From: an uncultured Microbacteriaceae bacterium
GTDB taxonomy: Bacteria > Actinomycetota > Actinomycetes > Actinomycetales > Microbacteriaceae
Length of the DNA stretch: 6,436 nt
NCBI GenBank assembly: GCA_903907615.1
Contig: CAIVOR010000361.1
Coordinates: 1-6,436 of the forward strand
Direction: 5' to 3'
Shown here one piece after another: positions 6,405 through 6,436 of this stretch. Made by a program: the position numbers and the translations under genes. The number at the start of each line of letters is the position of its first letter. The first letter of the stretch is position 1. Under the pieces are notes generated by a model. The model was given only the letters and a program-made list of their open reading frames with translations, searched no databases and was not told where the DNA came from.

Positions 6405-6430
6405 GTTGCAACCCCTTGATGGGTCGCAAC
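6405..6430 (+). other. Stem-loop at the predicted 5' end of the rightward transcript
   Basis: GTTGC (6405-6409) pairs with GCAAC (6426-6430). After one A-C mismatch (6410/6425), ACCC (6411-6414) pairs with GGGT (6421-6424) around the 6-nt loop CTTGAT. That gives 9 bp with one internal mismatch. The stem begins 6 nt after the -10 hexamer, so the transcript would start at, or within a base or two of, the stem. No T-run follows within the window. It is best read as a leader structure, possibly protecting the 5' end or controlling the next gene. Confidence 0.45.
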
Positions 6431-6436
6431 GCAAAG

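Noticed and set aside
6405..6430. Stem-loop read as an intrinsic terminator or operator
   Set aside because: No T-run follows within the window and it lies just after a promoter. An operator is possible, but the A-C mismatch and 6-nt loop suit RNA pairing better than a symmetrical protein site.
1..6436. CRISPR array, insertion sequence, tRNA gene, toxin-antitoxin pair or defence genes
   Set aside because: I saw no spaced repeats, terminal inverted repeats, transposase motifs or tRNA-like cloverleaf. Nearly all the sequence is accounted for by five housekeeping-type genes with uniform base composition.

Overview
The window is a compact, GC-rich stretch (about 60% G+C by eye) with GTG starts, overlapping genes and a gene order typical of Actinobacteria. 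The order is ileS, folC, a DUF4233-type membrane protein, ndk, then a convergent vitamin K epoxide reductase (VKOR) gene and the start of a rightward leader. From general knowledge this layout, usually continuing into rne-rplU-rpmA, points to Microbacteriaceae or a close relative. That placement is inference from synteny and protein character, not from a search.

Left to right: positions 1-43 are the end of the ileS leader, with the Shine-Dalgarno sequence in the loop of a small perfect hairpin. Positions 44-5658 carry four rightward genes that all overlap: ileS/folC by 8 nt, folC/DUF4233 by 4 nt (ATGA) and DUF4233/ndk by 4 nt (ATGA). They are almost certainly one transcript with coupled translation. 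A 58-nt convergent gap (5659-5716) holds two short hairpins. Next comes a leftward VKOR gene (5717-6322). The last 114 bases form a divergent regulatory region with two facing extended -10 elements sharing the core TGCGATA. The rightward one starts a leader that opens with a stem-loop; its coding sequence lies beyond the window.

Together the operon covers isoleucine charging of tRNA, making and polyglutamylating folate, an unassigned membrane protein, and balancing of nucleoside triphosphates: growth-linked housekeeping. VKOR is a separate envelope function (quinone-linked disulfide formation).

I do not see a mobile element, CRISPR array, defence system or clearly novel multi-gene system. 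The points most worth a second look are regulatory: the mirrored extended -10 promoters, the probably leaderless VKOR start, the hairpin at the predicted 5' end of the rightward transcript, and the SD hairpin before ileS, which may be the tail of a T-box leader.
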